From NCBI RefSeq assembly GCF_001431425.1, contig NZ_LDJG01000021.1:1-61589 (forward strand): a stretch of DNA of 61,589 nucleotides, given 5' to 3'. The stretch is from Stenotrophomonas nitritireducens (GTDB lineage Bacteria; Pseudomonadota; Gammaproteobacteria; Xanthomonadales; Xanthomonadaceae). Position 1 is the first letter of the stretch. Each line of letters opens with the position of its first letter. A program made the position numbers and the translations under genes. Under the pieces are notes generated by a model that saw nothing but the letters and a program-made list of their open reading frames with translations, was not told the DNA's origin and did not search any database. Positions 17,125 through 25,724 of the stretch are shown here, piece by piece.

Positions 17125-17838
17125 TCACCTTGGCGCCTGCGCCATCGCGGCCCGGCGGCCACCGTACCTGCGGTCCAGGCGGATGCCGACGATCACCGCG
17201 ACCACCACCGGCGCCGTCCACGGGAACAGTTCGACCAGCAGCGGCGGCACCGTGGCGTGCGCCTGCAGCCACTGCCACACCGGGCGCATGCCGATGCCGA
17301 GGAAGGCGACGTGGGTGGCGATGCCCGCGCCCAGCATGGACTGGTAGTGCTGGCGCAGCGCCCAGTCCGGGCGCGAGGGGCCGCGGCGGGCGAATGTCCG
17401 CATGCGCCAGCCTGTCCACAGGCCGATCATCGAGAACCCCAGGAACAGTATCTGGCCCTTGCCGATGCCCACCAGCAGCGTGGCCAGCGCCAGCAGCAGC
17501 ATCGGCCACAGCGCCAGTTTCCAGCCGATCCGCCCTACCAGCCGCTTCCAGTCGCGCTTGTCGGTGACCGCGCGCCACGCCAGCCAGGCGGCATTGCCGG
17601 TGATGGCCATCAGGTAGGCCAGGAACAGCGCCGACAGCGGCTGCTGGCGGAAGAAGGCGTACTGCACGGTGATCGGCAACGCGGTGGCCACGATTACCGC
17701 CATCGCCACCAGGTACACCTTGCCCAGCGCGCGATGCCGCGGCGAACCTTTCTTCATCAGCGCCGCCGACCAGAAGCCCACCAGCGCGACCACGCCGGCC
17801 AGTACGTGCAGCGCGACGAACAACGAATATCCAGGCAT
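17125..17838 (-). CDS. Multi-pass membrane protein, DUF2306-like
   Basis: This 237-residue protein has about seven hydrophobic segments (roughly 5-22, 38-57, 64-83, 102-124, 127-140, 170-182 and 197-218). The motif KGSPRHRALGKVY near residues 31-43 resembles the KG...HR..G.VY signature of DUF2306 proteins, whose function is unknown. A GGAGG element sits 9 bases before the chosen ATG at 17838; a Met 15 codons upstream is less likely. It is divergent from the histidine kinase, with 163 bp between starts, so it may be a target of that two-component pair, but this is only positional. Confidence 0.7.
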   Translation of the reverse strand: MPGYSLFVALHVLAGVVALVGFWSAALMKKGSPRHRALGKVYLVAMAVIVATALPITVQYAFFRQQPLSALFLAYLMAITGNAAWLAWRAVTDKRDWKRLVGRIGWKLALWPMLLLALATLLVGIGKGQILFLGFSMIGLWTGWRMRTFARRGPSRPDWALRQHYQSMLGAGIATHVAFLGIGMRPVWQWLQAHATVPPLLVELFPWTAPVVVAVIVGIRLDRRYGGRRAAMAQAPR

Positions 17839-18001
17839 GACGGTTCCTCCGGTGACGGCCGGCGGAATGCGGCGGCCATGCACAGGTTCGCGGAGCGGTG
17901 CCAGTCACGGCAGTCGCCACGGTCACCACCGGACCCTGCCGGAAGTCACTTTCTGCACCGCCCCCCTTGCCGGCGGCGGCCGCGCCCACCAGCATGCGCG
18001 C

Positions 18002-19108
18002 ATGGAAATCGGCTCGCAGTCGCGCTGGCGCGGACTACTTCATCCCCTCAACCTGGCCGGCCTGCTCACCTGGTGCGCCGTGGCCTTCACCCTGTCCTAT
18101 GGCGACGCCGCGTTGCAGCCGTGGCGCTGGGCCTGCGCCCTGCTGTTCCTGGCCGCCTTCCTGGTGGCCACGGCGCTGCCGCAGGCGTCCTGGCAACGGG
18201 CGACGCTGCTGCTGGTCGAAGCCGTCGCCGCATTGGCGCTGGTGCGGCTGGCCCATTACAGCGGCGTGGCGCCCGCGCTGCTGGTGATGCTGGCCGCGCA
18301 GGTTGCCGCCACCTGGCCGCTGCGCGTCGCCCTGCTCGCCGTCGCCGCCTTGAACCTGGGCATGTACTTCGTGCTGCGCGGGGTCAACGCGCATGCCGGC
18401 GTGGTGGTGCTGATCTTCGCCGGCTTCCAGGCCTTCGCCATGCTCACCACGCACTATGCGCGCAGCGCCGAGCAGGCGCGCGACCGGCTGGCGCTGGTCA
18501 ATGCCGACCTGCTCGCCACCCGCGCGCTGCTGGCGGAAAGCTCGCGCGATGCCGAGCGCCTGCGGCTCGCACGCGACCTGCACGATGTCGCCGGACACAA
18601 ACTCACCGCGCTGCGCCTGCAGCTGCGCGCGCTGGCAGGACGCGCCGACGCACCGGCCGGGCTGGCGTTGTGCGAACAGCTTTCCGCCGAGCTGCTCGGC
18701 GACATCCGCGCGGTGGTGCAGTCGCTGCGCGACAGCGGCGAGCTCGACATCGCCACCGCCCTGCACGCGCTGGCCGCGCCCCTGCCGCGACCACGGCTGC
18801 AGCTGCGGCTGGACGACAACGTGCAGCTGCGCGACACCGGCCTGGCCGAGGCGCTGCTGCGCTGCGTGCAGGAAGCCCTGACCAACAGCGCGCGCCACGG
18901 CGATGCGCAGGTACTGCACGTGGCCCTGCGCCAGCACGATGGCCGCCTGCGGCTGGACATGCACGACGATGGCCGGCTGCGCGGCGAACTGCGCGAAGGC
19001 AACGGCCTGACCGGCATGCGCGAACGCGTCGCCGAGCACGGCGGCAGGCTGCAGCTGCGGCGCGGCGCGTCCGGCGCGCTGCACATCCAGGCGGAGTTCG
19101 CGGCATGA
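18002..19108 (+). CDS. Membrane sensor histidine kinase, DesK/NarL type (HisKA_3)
   Basis: This 368-residue kinase has five or six hydrophobic N-terminal segments between residues 15 and 150, a short coiled linker (AEQARDRLALVNADLLATRALL), and the HisKA_3 phosphoacceptor RDLHDVAGHKL with His194. A HATPase domain follows, with N-box EALTNSARHG and G-box GNGLTGMRERV. There is no large periplasmic domain, so the stimulus is probably sensed within the membrane, as in DesK. Its stop overlaps the start of the response-regulator gene (ATGA). The start at 18002 is the first Met in frame directly before the first membrane segment. Confidence 0.93.
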   Translation: MEIGSQSRWRGLLHPLNLAGLLTWCAVAFTLSYGDAALQPWRWACALLFLAAFLVATALPQASWQRATLLLVEAVAALALVRLAHYSGVAPALLVMLAAQVAATWPLRVALLAVAALNLGMYFVLRGVNAHAGVVVLIFAGFQAFAMLTTHYARSAEQARDRLALVNADLLATRALLAESSRDAERLRLARDLHDVAGHKLTALRLQLRALAGRADAPAGLALCEQLSAELLGDIRAVVQSLRDSGELDIATALHALAAPLPRPRLQLRLDDNVQLRDTGLAEALLRCVQEALTNSARHGDAQVLHVALRQHDGRLRLDMHDDGRLRGELREGNGLTGMRERVAEHGGRLQLRRGASGALHIQAEFAA

Positions 19109-19740
19109 GCGGCGCCCCACGCATCGCCCTGGTCGACGACCAGGCCCTGATCCGCGCCGGCCTGCGCGCCCTGCTGCTGCAGCAGGGCATCGAGATCGCA
19201 TTCGAGGCCGACAGCGGCGAGGCTCTGCTGGCACAGCTGCAGCAGCAGCCGGTGCAGCTGATCGTCTCCGACATCCGCATGCCGGGCATGGACGGCATCC
19301 AGGCATTGCAGGCGCTGCGCGAACGCGGCGACAGCACGCCCTGCCTGTTCCTGACCACCTTCGACGAGAGCGACCTGCTGCTGCGCGCCACCGAAGCCGG
19401 CGCGCAGGGCTTCCTGCTCAAGGACGCCGCGCCGGAAGACCTGCGCGATGCCATCGTGCGCATCGTCGCCGGCCACACCCTGCTGCAGCCGGTCAGTACC
19501 GAAGCAGTGCGGCAGCGCTATCGCTACCACGCCGACGATGCGCCCAGGGAGCTGTTCAGCCAGAAGGAGGTGGCCGTGCTGCGCTTGATGGCCGGCGGCT
19601 ACAGCAACCGCGAGATTGCCGGCAGCCTGTTCCTGGCCGAGGGCACGGTGAAGAACTACGTCTCGGCCATCCTCGACAAGCTGGACACCCGCGACCGCAC
19701 CCGCGCGGTACTCAAGGCGATCACCCTGCGCATCATCTGA
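19105..19740 (+). CDS. Response regulator, NarL/FixJ (LuxR-HTH) family
   Basis: This 211-residue protein has a receiver domain with acidic pair D11-D12, phosphoacceptor D56 (LIVSDIRMPGMDG), Thr in LFLTTF, and Lys in GFLLKDAAPEDL. The LuxR-type helix-turn-helix follows from about residue 150 (FSQKEVAVLRLMAGGYSNRE, then EGTVKNYVSAILDKL). It is the evident partner of the upstream kinase through the 4-base overlap. Targets are unknown; candidates are the divergent membrane gene or distant envelope genes. It is convergent with the dmeF-type gene after 81 bp. Confidence 0.95.
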   Translation: MSGAPRIALVDDQALIRAGLRALLLQQGIEIAFEADSGEALLAQLQQQPVQLIVSDIRMPGMDGIQALQALRERGDSTPCLFLTTFDESDLLLRATEAGAQGFLLKDAAPEDLRDAIVRIVAGHTLLQPVSTEAVRQRYRYHADDAPRELFSQKEVAVLRLMAGGYSNREIAGSLFLAEGTVKNYVSAILDKLDTRDRTRAVLKAITLRII

Positions 19741-19821
19741 ACACCTTGGCCGACCGTCGCAGGGGCGCCTTCGGCCGGCACCGGCCTTGCCAGCGGCGGC
19801 CGGTCGCGACTGGATCCGTTC

Positions 19822-20775
19822 CTACGGGACGGCTGGAAGGGCGGTACTGCGCACTTCCACGGTGACGTGCACGATCTCCTCGTGGATCGACAGCGCGCGG
19901 TGGAATACCTCGGCGCCCACGCCCGGCACGGTCGCCACCTCCATCGAACAGGCGAAGCGGCCGCGGCCGACCTGCCAGACGTGCAGGTCGCTGATGCGCG
20001 CCGGCACCTCGCCCTGCTCGACCGCTTCGCGGATCTCCGCCACCACCGGCGTGTCCATCTCCGCATCCAGCAGCACGCGGCCGGTCTGGCGGATCAGGCC
20101 CCAGGCCCACACCGACACCAGCACCGCGCCGACGATGCCCATCACCGGGTCCATCCAGGACGCGTTGAAATACAGGCCACCGAGCAGGGCGACGATCGCC
20201 AGCACCGAAGTGGCCGCATCGGCCAGCACGTGAAGGTAGGCCGAGCGCTGGTTGAGGTCGTGGTGATGATGGCCGTGATGATGGTCGTGGTCGTGGCCAT
20301 GGCCATGGTGGTGATCGTGCTGGTCGCGCAGCCACCACGCGCACAACAGGTTCACCGCCAACCCCACCACGGCGATGGCGATGGCCTGCGGGTAGTGGAT
20401 GGGGCTGGGCTTGAACACGCGCGCGATCGATTCGAAGGCCATGATCGCGGCCACGCCCAGCAGCAGGATCGCGCTGGTGTAGCCGGCCAGGATCTCGATC
20501 TTCCAGGTGCCGAAGGCGAAGCGCGGGTCGTCGCGGTAGCGCCGCGCGCAGGCGTAGGCGAAGGCGGCCAGCCCCAGCGCCAGCGCATGCGAGCTCATGT
20601 GCCAGCCGTCGGCCAGCACCGCCATCGAGTTGAACCACCAGCCGCCGGCGATCTCCACCCCCATCATCAGCACGGTCAGGGTCATGGCGCGGCGGGTGTT
20701 CTTCTCCGCCATCGGATTGCCTTCGCTGAAGGCGTGGCGGTGCCGGCGGGAACGGGCAAGGGCTTCAAGGTTCAT
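19822..20775 (-). CDS. dmeF: Cation diffusion facilitator, DmeF-type Co/Ni exporter
   Basis: This 317-residue CDF transporter has six predicted membrane segments and a cytosolic tail. Between segments 4 and 5 lies a His/Asp-rich loop (residues 151-173, about 13 His). The transport-site residues in helix 2 are H59-x3-H63 (GWHMSSH) rather than the zinc-type HxxxD, and helix 5 has H182-x3-D186. HxxxH together with an N-terminal HRHAF...N..AE stretch fits DmeF cobalt/nickel exporters. The start at 20775 keeps that conserved N-terminus. A Met 21 codons inside has a better ribosome site (GAAGG), so it is an alternative. Antiport with protons is the family mechanism. Confidence 0.87.
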   Translation of the reverse strand: MNLEALARSRRHRHAFSEGNPMAEKNTRRAMTLTVLMMGVEIAGGWWFNSMAVLADGWHMSSHALALGLAAFAYACARRYRDDPRFAFGTWKIEILAGYTSAILLLGVAAIMAFESIARVFKPSPIHYPQAIAIAVVGLAVNLLCAWWLRDQHDHHHGHGHDHDHHHGHHHHDLNQRSAYLHVLADAATSVLAIVALLGGLYFNASWMDPVMGIVGAVLVSVWAWGLIRQTGRVLLDAEMDTPVVAEIREAVEQGEVPARISDLHVWQVGRGRFACSMEVATVPGVGAEVFHRALSIHEEIVHVTVEVRSTALPAVP

Positions 20776-20790
20776 CGCGGCGATCTTTTC

Positions 20791-20811
20791 GTATACCCCC
20801 ATAGGGTATAC
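20791..20811. promoter_or_regulatory. RcnR/CsoR-family operator between dmeF and its regulator
   Basis: GTATACCC-N5-GGGTATAC is a perfect 8-bp inverted repeat with a C/G tract core. It matches the form bound by CsoR/RcnR/FrmR repressors, a G-tract with flanking AT inverted repeats. It sits in the 46-bp gap between the divergent starts, so one bound tetramer could silence both promoters. Confidence 0.9.
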
Positions 20812-20821
20812 GATCCATGGC

Positions 20822-21094
20822 ATGGCACATATCCAGCGCGACAGGAAGAAGCTGCTCACCCGCGTCCGCCGCATCGCCGGCCAGGTGGCCGCGCTGGAAC
20901 ACGCGCTGGAGGCCGGCGACGACTGCGACGCGGTGCTGGTGCAGATCGCCGCTGCCAAGGGCGCCATGCACGGGCTGATGCTGGAGGTGATGGCCGGCCA
21001 CCTCAGCGACCACGTCGTCGCCGAGAAGGATCCGGCCAGGCGGGCGGGCGAGGCAGCGGTGCTGCTGGAACTGCTCAAGCGCCACGCGCGATGA
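20822..21094 (+). CDS. dmeR: Metal-sensing repressor of the CsoR/RcnR/FrmR family (RcnR/DmeR-like)
   Basis: This 90-residue all-helical repressor starts MAHIQRDRKKLLTRVRRIAGQ, the family's DNA-binding helix. All four RcnR nickel/cobalt ligands are in register: H3, C35, H60 and H64. CsoR (Cys-His-Cys) and FrmR (which has Glu at the last position) differ, so cobalt/nickel sensing is predicted. It is divergent from the dmeF-type exporter around the operator. In other bacteria dmeR and dmeF form an operon; here they are back to back. The start at 20822 is fixed by the His at position 3. Confidence 0.93.
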   Translation: MAHIQRDRKKLLTRVRRIAGQVAALEHALEAGDDCDAVLVQIAAAKGAMHGLMLEVMAGHLSDHVVAEKDPARRAGEAAVLLELLKRHAR

Positions 21095-21142
21095 CGGAAC
21101 GCCGCGGGACCGGCGCCGGTCCGCGCGGCCATGCCGTTCCGT

Positions 21143-22726
21143 TCAAACCGTGCGTGCCGGCTCCATTGCCGCCCGCGCCCACACGCTGTCGGTGTGGCCC
21201 CGCTCCATCCGCAGTCGGGTGCGATGGGCGATATGCAGCATCACCGGCACGGCGGCGAGCGCGGTCGCGTCCACGGGCCAGCTGCCCGGGTGGCTCCACG
21301 TACCGCCGATGCCCCACAGGCCCGCCAGGCTCGACAGCGGAATGGCCAGGGTGAAGGCCGCGCCCGCCCACAGCAGTTCCACCGCGGCGCGCGACGGTCC
21401 GCGCAGGAAGGCCCAGGCCACCGAGGCGGAGAACACCGCGTAGTAGATGGCCTGGTGCCACCCGGCCAGGTCCTGCACCTGCGCCGGCAACCATTTGGCC
21501 GCGGCGAGCGTGGCCGAGATGCCAGCCACGCTTCCCAGGGTCACGCCGCTGGTCAGGCAGCCCAGCGCCCATGCCGAACGCTTCTGCGGCACCGTTTCCA
21601 CGCCGCGTTGCTTCCGGCGCCGCGATTCGATCCACAGCACGTTGCCGGTATGGAACAGCGCCGCGCCCGCCAGCCCCATCAGCACGTACAGCCAGCGCAC
21701 CGCGTTGCCGCCGTAGCTGCCGAAGTGCAGGGCGAAGAAGGCATTGACCGCCTCGCTCCATCCGTCCATGTGGCCGGGCAGGTCGTGGGTGTCCACGGTG
21801 CCGCTGTACGGGTCCAGCCCGGCCTGCATCCAGGTGCGCCCGCGCGCGCCGCGGCGCACGTCCAGACCGACGACGCTGGCCTCGGCCTGGCCCTGGCGGT
21901 TTTCCTGGAAGGTGAAGGCATGCACGTCGAAGCCCGGCAGCTGCGCCTGGACGCGAGCCAGCAACTCCTGCGCGGGCAGCGGCGCATCGCCGGCCGGCGG
22001 CGGCGCATGCTCGCCCCAGTCGAGCTGGCCGCCGTACAGCACCTTGGCCTGGGTAGCGTAGAACGGCGTATGCAGGGCGAAGCCGACGCTGGTGAGCGCG
22101 ATCACCAGGTGGAACGGCAGGCTGAAGATGCCCAAGGCATTGTGCGCGTCCAGCCACATGCGCTTGATGTTCTTGCCGATGCGCAACGCGAACACGTCCT
22201 TGGCCAGCGTCGGCAGCAGTACGACCAGCCCGGACAGCAGCGCCACCGCATAGGCCAGCGCCACCGCGCCCATGACGATGCGGGCCACGGCATCGGGCAG
22301 CGGCAGGCCGACGAACTGATGCATGCGGTCGACCAGGCCGGCCGCGCTCGCCTTGCGCAGCTTCTCCGTCTGCAGGCTGCCGTCGGGAGCGAAGCTGGCC
22401 CCGTACTCGATCAGCTCGCGCGGCCGCTTCCCGCGCTCGGCCCAGATCACCCGCGCCGGCTGGTCGGGCGAGGGCTCGATGATGATCGAATGGCGCCGGG
22501 CGGCCTGCGGATGTACGGCCAGCACCGCGGCCAGCAGCGTCTCGGCATCGCGCAGCGGCGGTGCGGCGGCCAGGCCCGAGGGCGGCGTGGCCCAGCGCTC
22601 CAGCGGCTTCTCGAACATGGTGATCGCGCCGGCGTAGAACGCGATGAACAGCATCAGCCCGCAGACGATGCCGATCCAGATGTGCACATCCTTGTAGACC
22701 TTGATGATGTCGCTGCCGATCTTCAT
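21143..22726 (-). CDS. PepSY-associated TM helix domain protein (iron-regulated membrane protein)
   Basis: This 527-residue inner-membrane protein begins with an N-terminal helix, DVHIWIGIVCGLMLFIAFYAG (about residues 13-33), and the PepSY_TM arrangement. Two periplasmic PepSY-like segments follow (about 55-130 and 255-310), then a cluster of hydrophobic helices after 330. Conserved Trp/His residues (HIWIG, LDAHNALGIFSLPFHL) are typical of the family that handles ferric siderophore reduction or uptake (PiuB/FegB-like). It is the last gene of a four-gene unit with a siderophore receptor and two small membrane proteins, starting 7 bp after the preceding stop. The reductase role is family inference. 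Confidence 0.85.
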   Translation of the reverse strand: MKIGSDIIKVYKDVHIWIGIVCGLMLFIAFYAGAITMFEKPLERWATPPSGLAAAPPLRDAETLLAAVLAVHPQAARRHSIIIEPSPDQPARVIWAERGKRPRELIEYGASFAPDGSLQTEKLRKASAAGLVDRMHQFVGLPLPDAVARIVMGAVALAYAVALLSGLVVLLPTLAKDVFALRIGKNIKRMWLDAHNALGIFSLPFHLVIALTSVGFALHTPFYATQAKVLYGGQLDWGEHAPPPAGDAPLPAQELLARVQAQLPGFDVHAFTFQENRQGQAEASVVGLDVRRGARGRTWMQAGLDPYSGTVDTHDLPGHMDGWSEAVNAFFALHFGSYGGNAVRWLYVLMGLAGAALFHTGNVLWIESRRRKQRGVETVPQKRSAWALGCLTSGVTLGSVAGISATLAAAKWLPAQVQDLAGWHQAIYYAVFSASVAWAFLRGPSRAAVELLWAGAAFTLAIPLSSLAGLWGIGGTWSHPGSWPVDATALAAVPVMLHIAHRTRLRMERGHTDSVWARAAMEPARTV

Positions 22727-22733
22727 GCCCGCC

Positions 22734-23033
22734 TCACCCCAACCACGCCTTCAGCAACGCCAGCAGGCCGGAGGCCGCCAGCGTCGCCGCACCCAGCCAC
22801 GACCAGGCGCGCCGGCCGTCGCGGAACAGGAATACAAAACCGAGCACCGTGGCCCACAGCGGCGCGATCATCCACATGTTGAACTGCAGCTTGCCCTCGC
22901 CGGCGAGGCCGCCCGGCGTGAGCAGGGCGATCACCCCGCTCAGCGCGACCGACAGCGCATAGCCCAGCACCACGCCCGCCGTGGTCTTGCCGAACCAGTG
23001 CCGGCTCTGCAGCCGCGTCCGCGTGCCGCTCAT
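22734..23033 (-). CDS. Small membrane protein of the siderophore operon (iron-uptake accessory)
   Basis: This 99-residue protein has three hydrophobic segments (about 17-40, 52-70 and 77-96) and the motif FLFRDGRRAW between the last two. It resembles the roughly 100-residue iron-uptake or DUF3649-like proteins that accompany PepSY proteins and TonB receptors. I hold that assignment loosely. Its start overlaps the stop of the upstream 95-residue gene (ATGA), and the PepSY gene follows 7 bp later, so it belongs to one transcript. A role as accessory subunit in ferric siderophore handling is inferred from position only. Confidence 0.75.
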   Translation of the reverse strand: MSGTRTRLQSRHWFGKTTAGVVLGYALSVALSGVIALLTPGGLAGEGKLQFNMWMIAPLWATVLGFVFLFRDGRRAWSWLGAATLAASGLLALLKAWLG

Positions 23034-23317
23034 GCCGGCCCCCGTGCGCGCGTGCGCGCCCGCCACGCGCCCAGGAAGGGCGCCAGCGACCAGACGAACA
23101 TCAGCAGCACCGCCCAGGCGAAGACGGCCTCCATCGGCGCCAGCACGCGCAGCATCGCCAGCAGCGACGCCAGCGCGCAGGCCGCACCGGGCCACCCGCG
23201 GCGGCGCGACGGCCAGGGCCCCGCCGCCCGCCACTGCTGCTGTGGCGAGGCGAGATAGGCCAGCAGCGCCGCGGCGGTGCCGGAAGCAGCCGCCAGAATG
23301 GCGAGCAGGAGGGTCAT
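23030..23317 (-). CDS. Small membrane protein of the siderophore operon (DUF3325-like)
   Basis: This 95-residue protein has three hydrophobic stretches (about 2-24, 42-60 and 64-85) and a basic tail (RARTRARG). The segment LLAYLASPQQQWR followed by a Trp/Gly-rich helix recalls DUF3325 proteins that occur in iron-regulated operons with PepSY proteins; the match is weak by eye. It lies 69 bp after the TonB receptor gene on the same strand and overlaps the next gene by 4 bases. Confidence 0.72.
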   Translation of the reverse strand: MTLLLAILAAASGTAAALLAYLASPQQQWRAAGPWPSRRRGWPGAACALASLLAMLRVLAPMEAVFAWAVLLMFVWSLAPFLGAWRARTRARGPA

Positions 23318-23386
23318 GGCGCGATCTCCGTCATGGCGCGCCGGTGCCAGCGGTGCCGTGATGGCACGCGTGGCACCGGCATTGCC

Positions 23387-25651
23387 TTACCAGTACCAGC
23401 GGGCGTTGGCGGTGATGGTGCGGCCGGTGCCGTACCAGCACGACGAGGTGCCGGTACAGGTGGTGACGTAGCGCTTGTCGGCGATGTTGCCGATGTTCAG
23501 CGACAGCATCACGTTGGCGTCGGTCACCCGCGACAGGTCGAAGCGGATCGCCGCATCCCACAGGGTGTAGGAGGGGATGTTTTCCGGATAGCCGGAGGTG
23601 ATGGTGCCCAGGCTGCTGCCGACGATCAGGGTCGGGCCGTAATAGCGCAGACCGGTGGCGAGGCTGAAGCCCTCCAGGGCGCCCGACTGGAAGGTGTAGT
23701 CACCCCACAGCGAACCCATCCAGTCCGGCACCATCGCCAGGTCCTTGCCTTCCCACACGGTGCCGCTCTTGACCAGCTCCGAATCCATCCGCGACAGCGC
23801 GCCGATCACGCTGAAGCCTTCCAGCGGAGTGATGCGTGCTTCCAGTTCGACGCCGCGCACCCTGGTTTCGCCGGCGCTGATGTAGCAGGCGGTGATGCCG
23901 CCGGCACCGCAGACGTTGCCGTGGTCGGTATCGGGGATGGTGTCGTCCTTCTTGCGCAGGTCGTAGGCGGCCAGGGTGAACAGGCCGTCGAAGCTGGCCG
24001 GCTGGTACTTCACGCCCACTTCCCATTGCTTGCCGCGGGTCGGGTCGAAGGCCTTGCCGTCGAAGCTGTCCAGCGCGGTGCGGGTCGAAGGCTCGAACGA
24101 CTCCGCATAGCTCAGGTACGGCGAGAAACCGCTGTCGAAGGCATACAGCACGCCGGCGTTGCCGCTGAACGCTTCGTTCTTCAGCCTGGTCGTGGCCGAA
24201 CGTGGCTGGCAGGTGCCGGCACCGGTGCAGGACTGGCTCCAGGACTCGTCCTTGAACCAGTCATAGCGGCCTCCGAAGGCCAGGCGCCACTTGTCCAGCG
24301 CGATCTGGTCCTGCACATACACGCCGGTCTGGGAGGTCTTGCCGCCGCTCAGGCCGATGCTGTCGGGGAAGCCCGCCGGCAGGCCGGTATGGACCGGGTT
24401 GAAGATGTCGATCGGCTTGGGGTTGCGCGGGTCGGTGGGCGTCGCGCGCGGCCCCTGCAGGCGGCTGCCGGTCTGGTCGCCGTGGCGCCAGTCGGCACCG
24501 AGCAGCAGGGTGTGCTCGGCCGCACCGGTGCTGAACTTGCCGACGAGGCGGTTGTCGATGCCGTCGGTATCGGCATCGCCCAGGCCGGAGGCCTGGCGGC
24601 GCGCTTGGGTGCGGCCATCGGCATTGAGCGCACCATTGGTGACGATGCCGCGGTACAGCGAGTCCACGTGCATGTGGCGCGCGCTCTGGTTGAAGGTCCA
24701 GTGCTCGTTGAAGGCATGCTCGAACAGCCAGCCGGCGTGCCAGACGGTGGCATTCCAGGTGTCGAACTCCGGCTCGCCGATGAAGGTGGTGTTCTTCATG
24801 TAGCCGTACCGGGTCGGGATCAGGGTGCCGTCCATCGGCAGGAACTGGTAGGTGCTGCCGCCCTCGTCCTTCTGGTAGTAGCCCAGCAGGGTCAGGCGGG
24901 TCTTGTCGGCGACCTGGAAGGTGTAGCTGGGCGCCAGGAACCAGTGCTTCTGCTTGACCGTGTCGATCTGGGTGTCGCCGTCGGCGTAGCGGCCGACCAG
25001 GCGGGCCAGGTGGCGGCCGTCCTCCGTGCCCGCGCCCACGTCGAACGCGCTGCTCCAGGTGCCGTGGCCGTCCACGCCCAGCTGCAGCACCTGGCGCTGG
25101 CCCGGCTCCGGGGTCTTGCTGACCTGGTTGACCATGCCGCCGGGAGCGACCTGGCCGTACATCACCGCCGACGGGCCCTTCAGCACTTCGACGCGCTCGA
25201 TGTTCCAGGTGTCGATCTTGCCGCGGTTCCATGCGCTGCCCGGCGGCGGAGCGCGCAGGCCGTCCACGGTCATCTGCCCGCTTTCGCTGCCGGCGTTGAA
25301 GCCGCGGATACGGAAGTCGTCGTAGCGGTTGTCCGAGCCGGAGCTTTCCAGCACCACGCCGGCGACATAGCGCATCGCTTCGTTGAGGTTGACCACGCCA
25401 CGCGCATCCAGCTCCTCGCGGGCGATCACCGACACCGACTTGGCGGTTTCGGCGATGGGCGTATCGGTCTTGGTGGCGCCCGAGGTATGCGTGGTGACGC
25501 GGTAGGCATTGACCTGCACCGCATCCAGCGTGCGCGCGTCATCGGCGGCGGGCGCCTCGTCGGCGAGCGCGGCGGACGAGGCCAGGGACAGAACGATGGC
25601 CAGCGGCAGCGAAGCCGGCCGCCAGACGGAACGGGGGAGATGAGAGGACAT
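23387..25651 (-). CDS. TonB-dependent siderophore receptor
   Basis: This 754-residue outer-membrane receptor has a Sec signal to about residue 30. The plug domain (about 60-175) contains siderophore-receptor hallmarks: the segment ETAKSVSVIAREELDARG, RIRGFNAGSESGQMTVDG and NIERVEVLKGPSAVMYGQVAPGG read as separate motifs. A 22-strand-type barrel ends in the aromatic TITANARWYW. A TonB-box-like stretch, LDAVQVNA, is near 42-49. Cysteines near the C-terminus form a possible extracellular pair. The FhuA/FoxA-like subgroup imports ferric hydroxamates, but the ligand cannot be fixed here. A Fur box lies 75-95 bp upstream, and the three following genes continue the unit. Confidence 0.95.
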   Translation of the reverse strand: MSSHLPRSVWRPASLPLAIVLSLASSAALADEAPAADDARTLDAVQVNAYRVTTHTSGATKTDTPIAETAKSVSVIAREELDARGVVNLNEAMRYVAGVVLESSGSDNRYDDFRIRGFNAGSESGQMTVDGLRAPPPGSAWNRGKIDTWNIERVEVLKGPSAVMYGQVAPGGMVNQVSKTPEPGQRQVLQLGVDGHGTWSSAFDVGAGTEDGRHLARLVGRYADGDTQIDTVKQKHWFLAPSYTFQVADKTRLTLLGYYQKDEGGSTYQFLPMDGTLIPTRYGYMKNTTFIGEPEFDTWNATVWHAGWLFEHAFNEHWTFNQSARHMHVDSLYRGIVTNGALNADGRTQARRQASGLGDADTDGIDNRLVGKFSTGAAEHTLLLGADWRHGDQTGSRLQGPRATPTDPRNPKPIDIFNPVHTGLPAGFPDSIGLSGGKTSQTGVYVQDQIALDKWRLAFGGRYDWFKDESWSQSCTGAGTCQPRSATTRLKNEAFSGNAGVLYAFDSGFSPYLSYAESFEPSTRTALDSFDGKAFDPTRGKQWEVGVKYQPASFDGLFTLAAYDLRKKDDTIPDTDHGNVCGAGGITACYISAGETRVRGVELEARITPLEGFSVIGALSRMDSELVKSGTVWEGKDLAMVPDWMGSLWGDYTFQSGALEGFSLATGLRYYGPTLIVGSSLGTITSGYPENIPSYTLWDAAIRFDLSRVTDANVMLSLNIGNIADKRYVTTCTGTSSCWYGTGRTITANARWYW

Positions 25652-25724
25652 GCAGCCAACCTGGATCGTGGGAGAAGGAGTTGGCTGACTGCTGTCGCAG
25701 CGGCTGACGCGCCGAATTGTAACA

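Noticed and set aside
20255..20320. Simple-sequence tract (repeated tgatgatgg/tggccatgg) as a tandem repeat or regulatory element
   Set aside because: It is the coding sequence for the His/Asp-rich loop of the dmeF-type exporter and keeps the reading frame.
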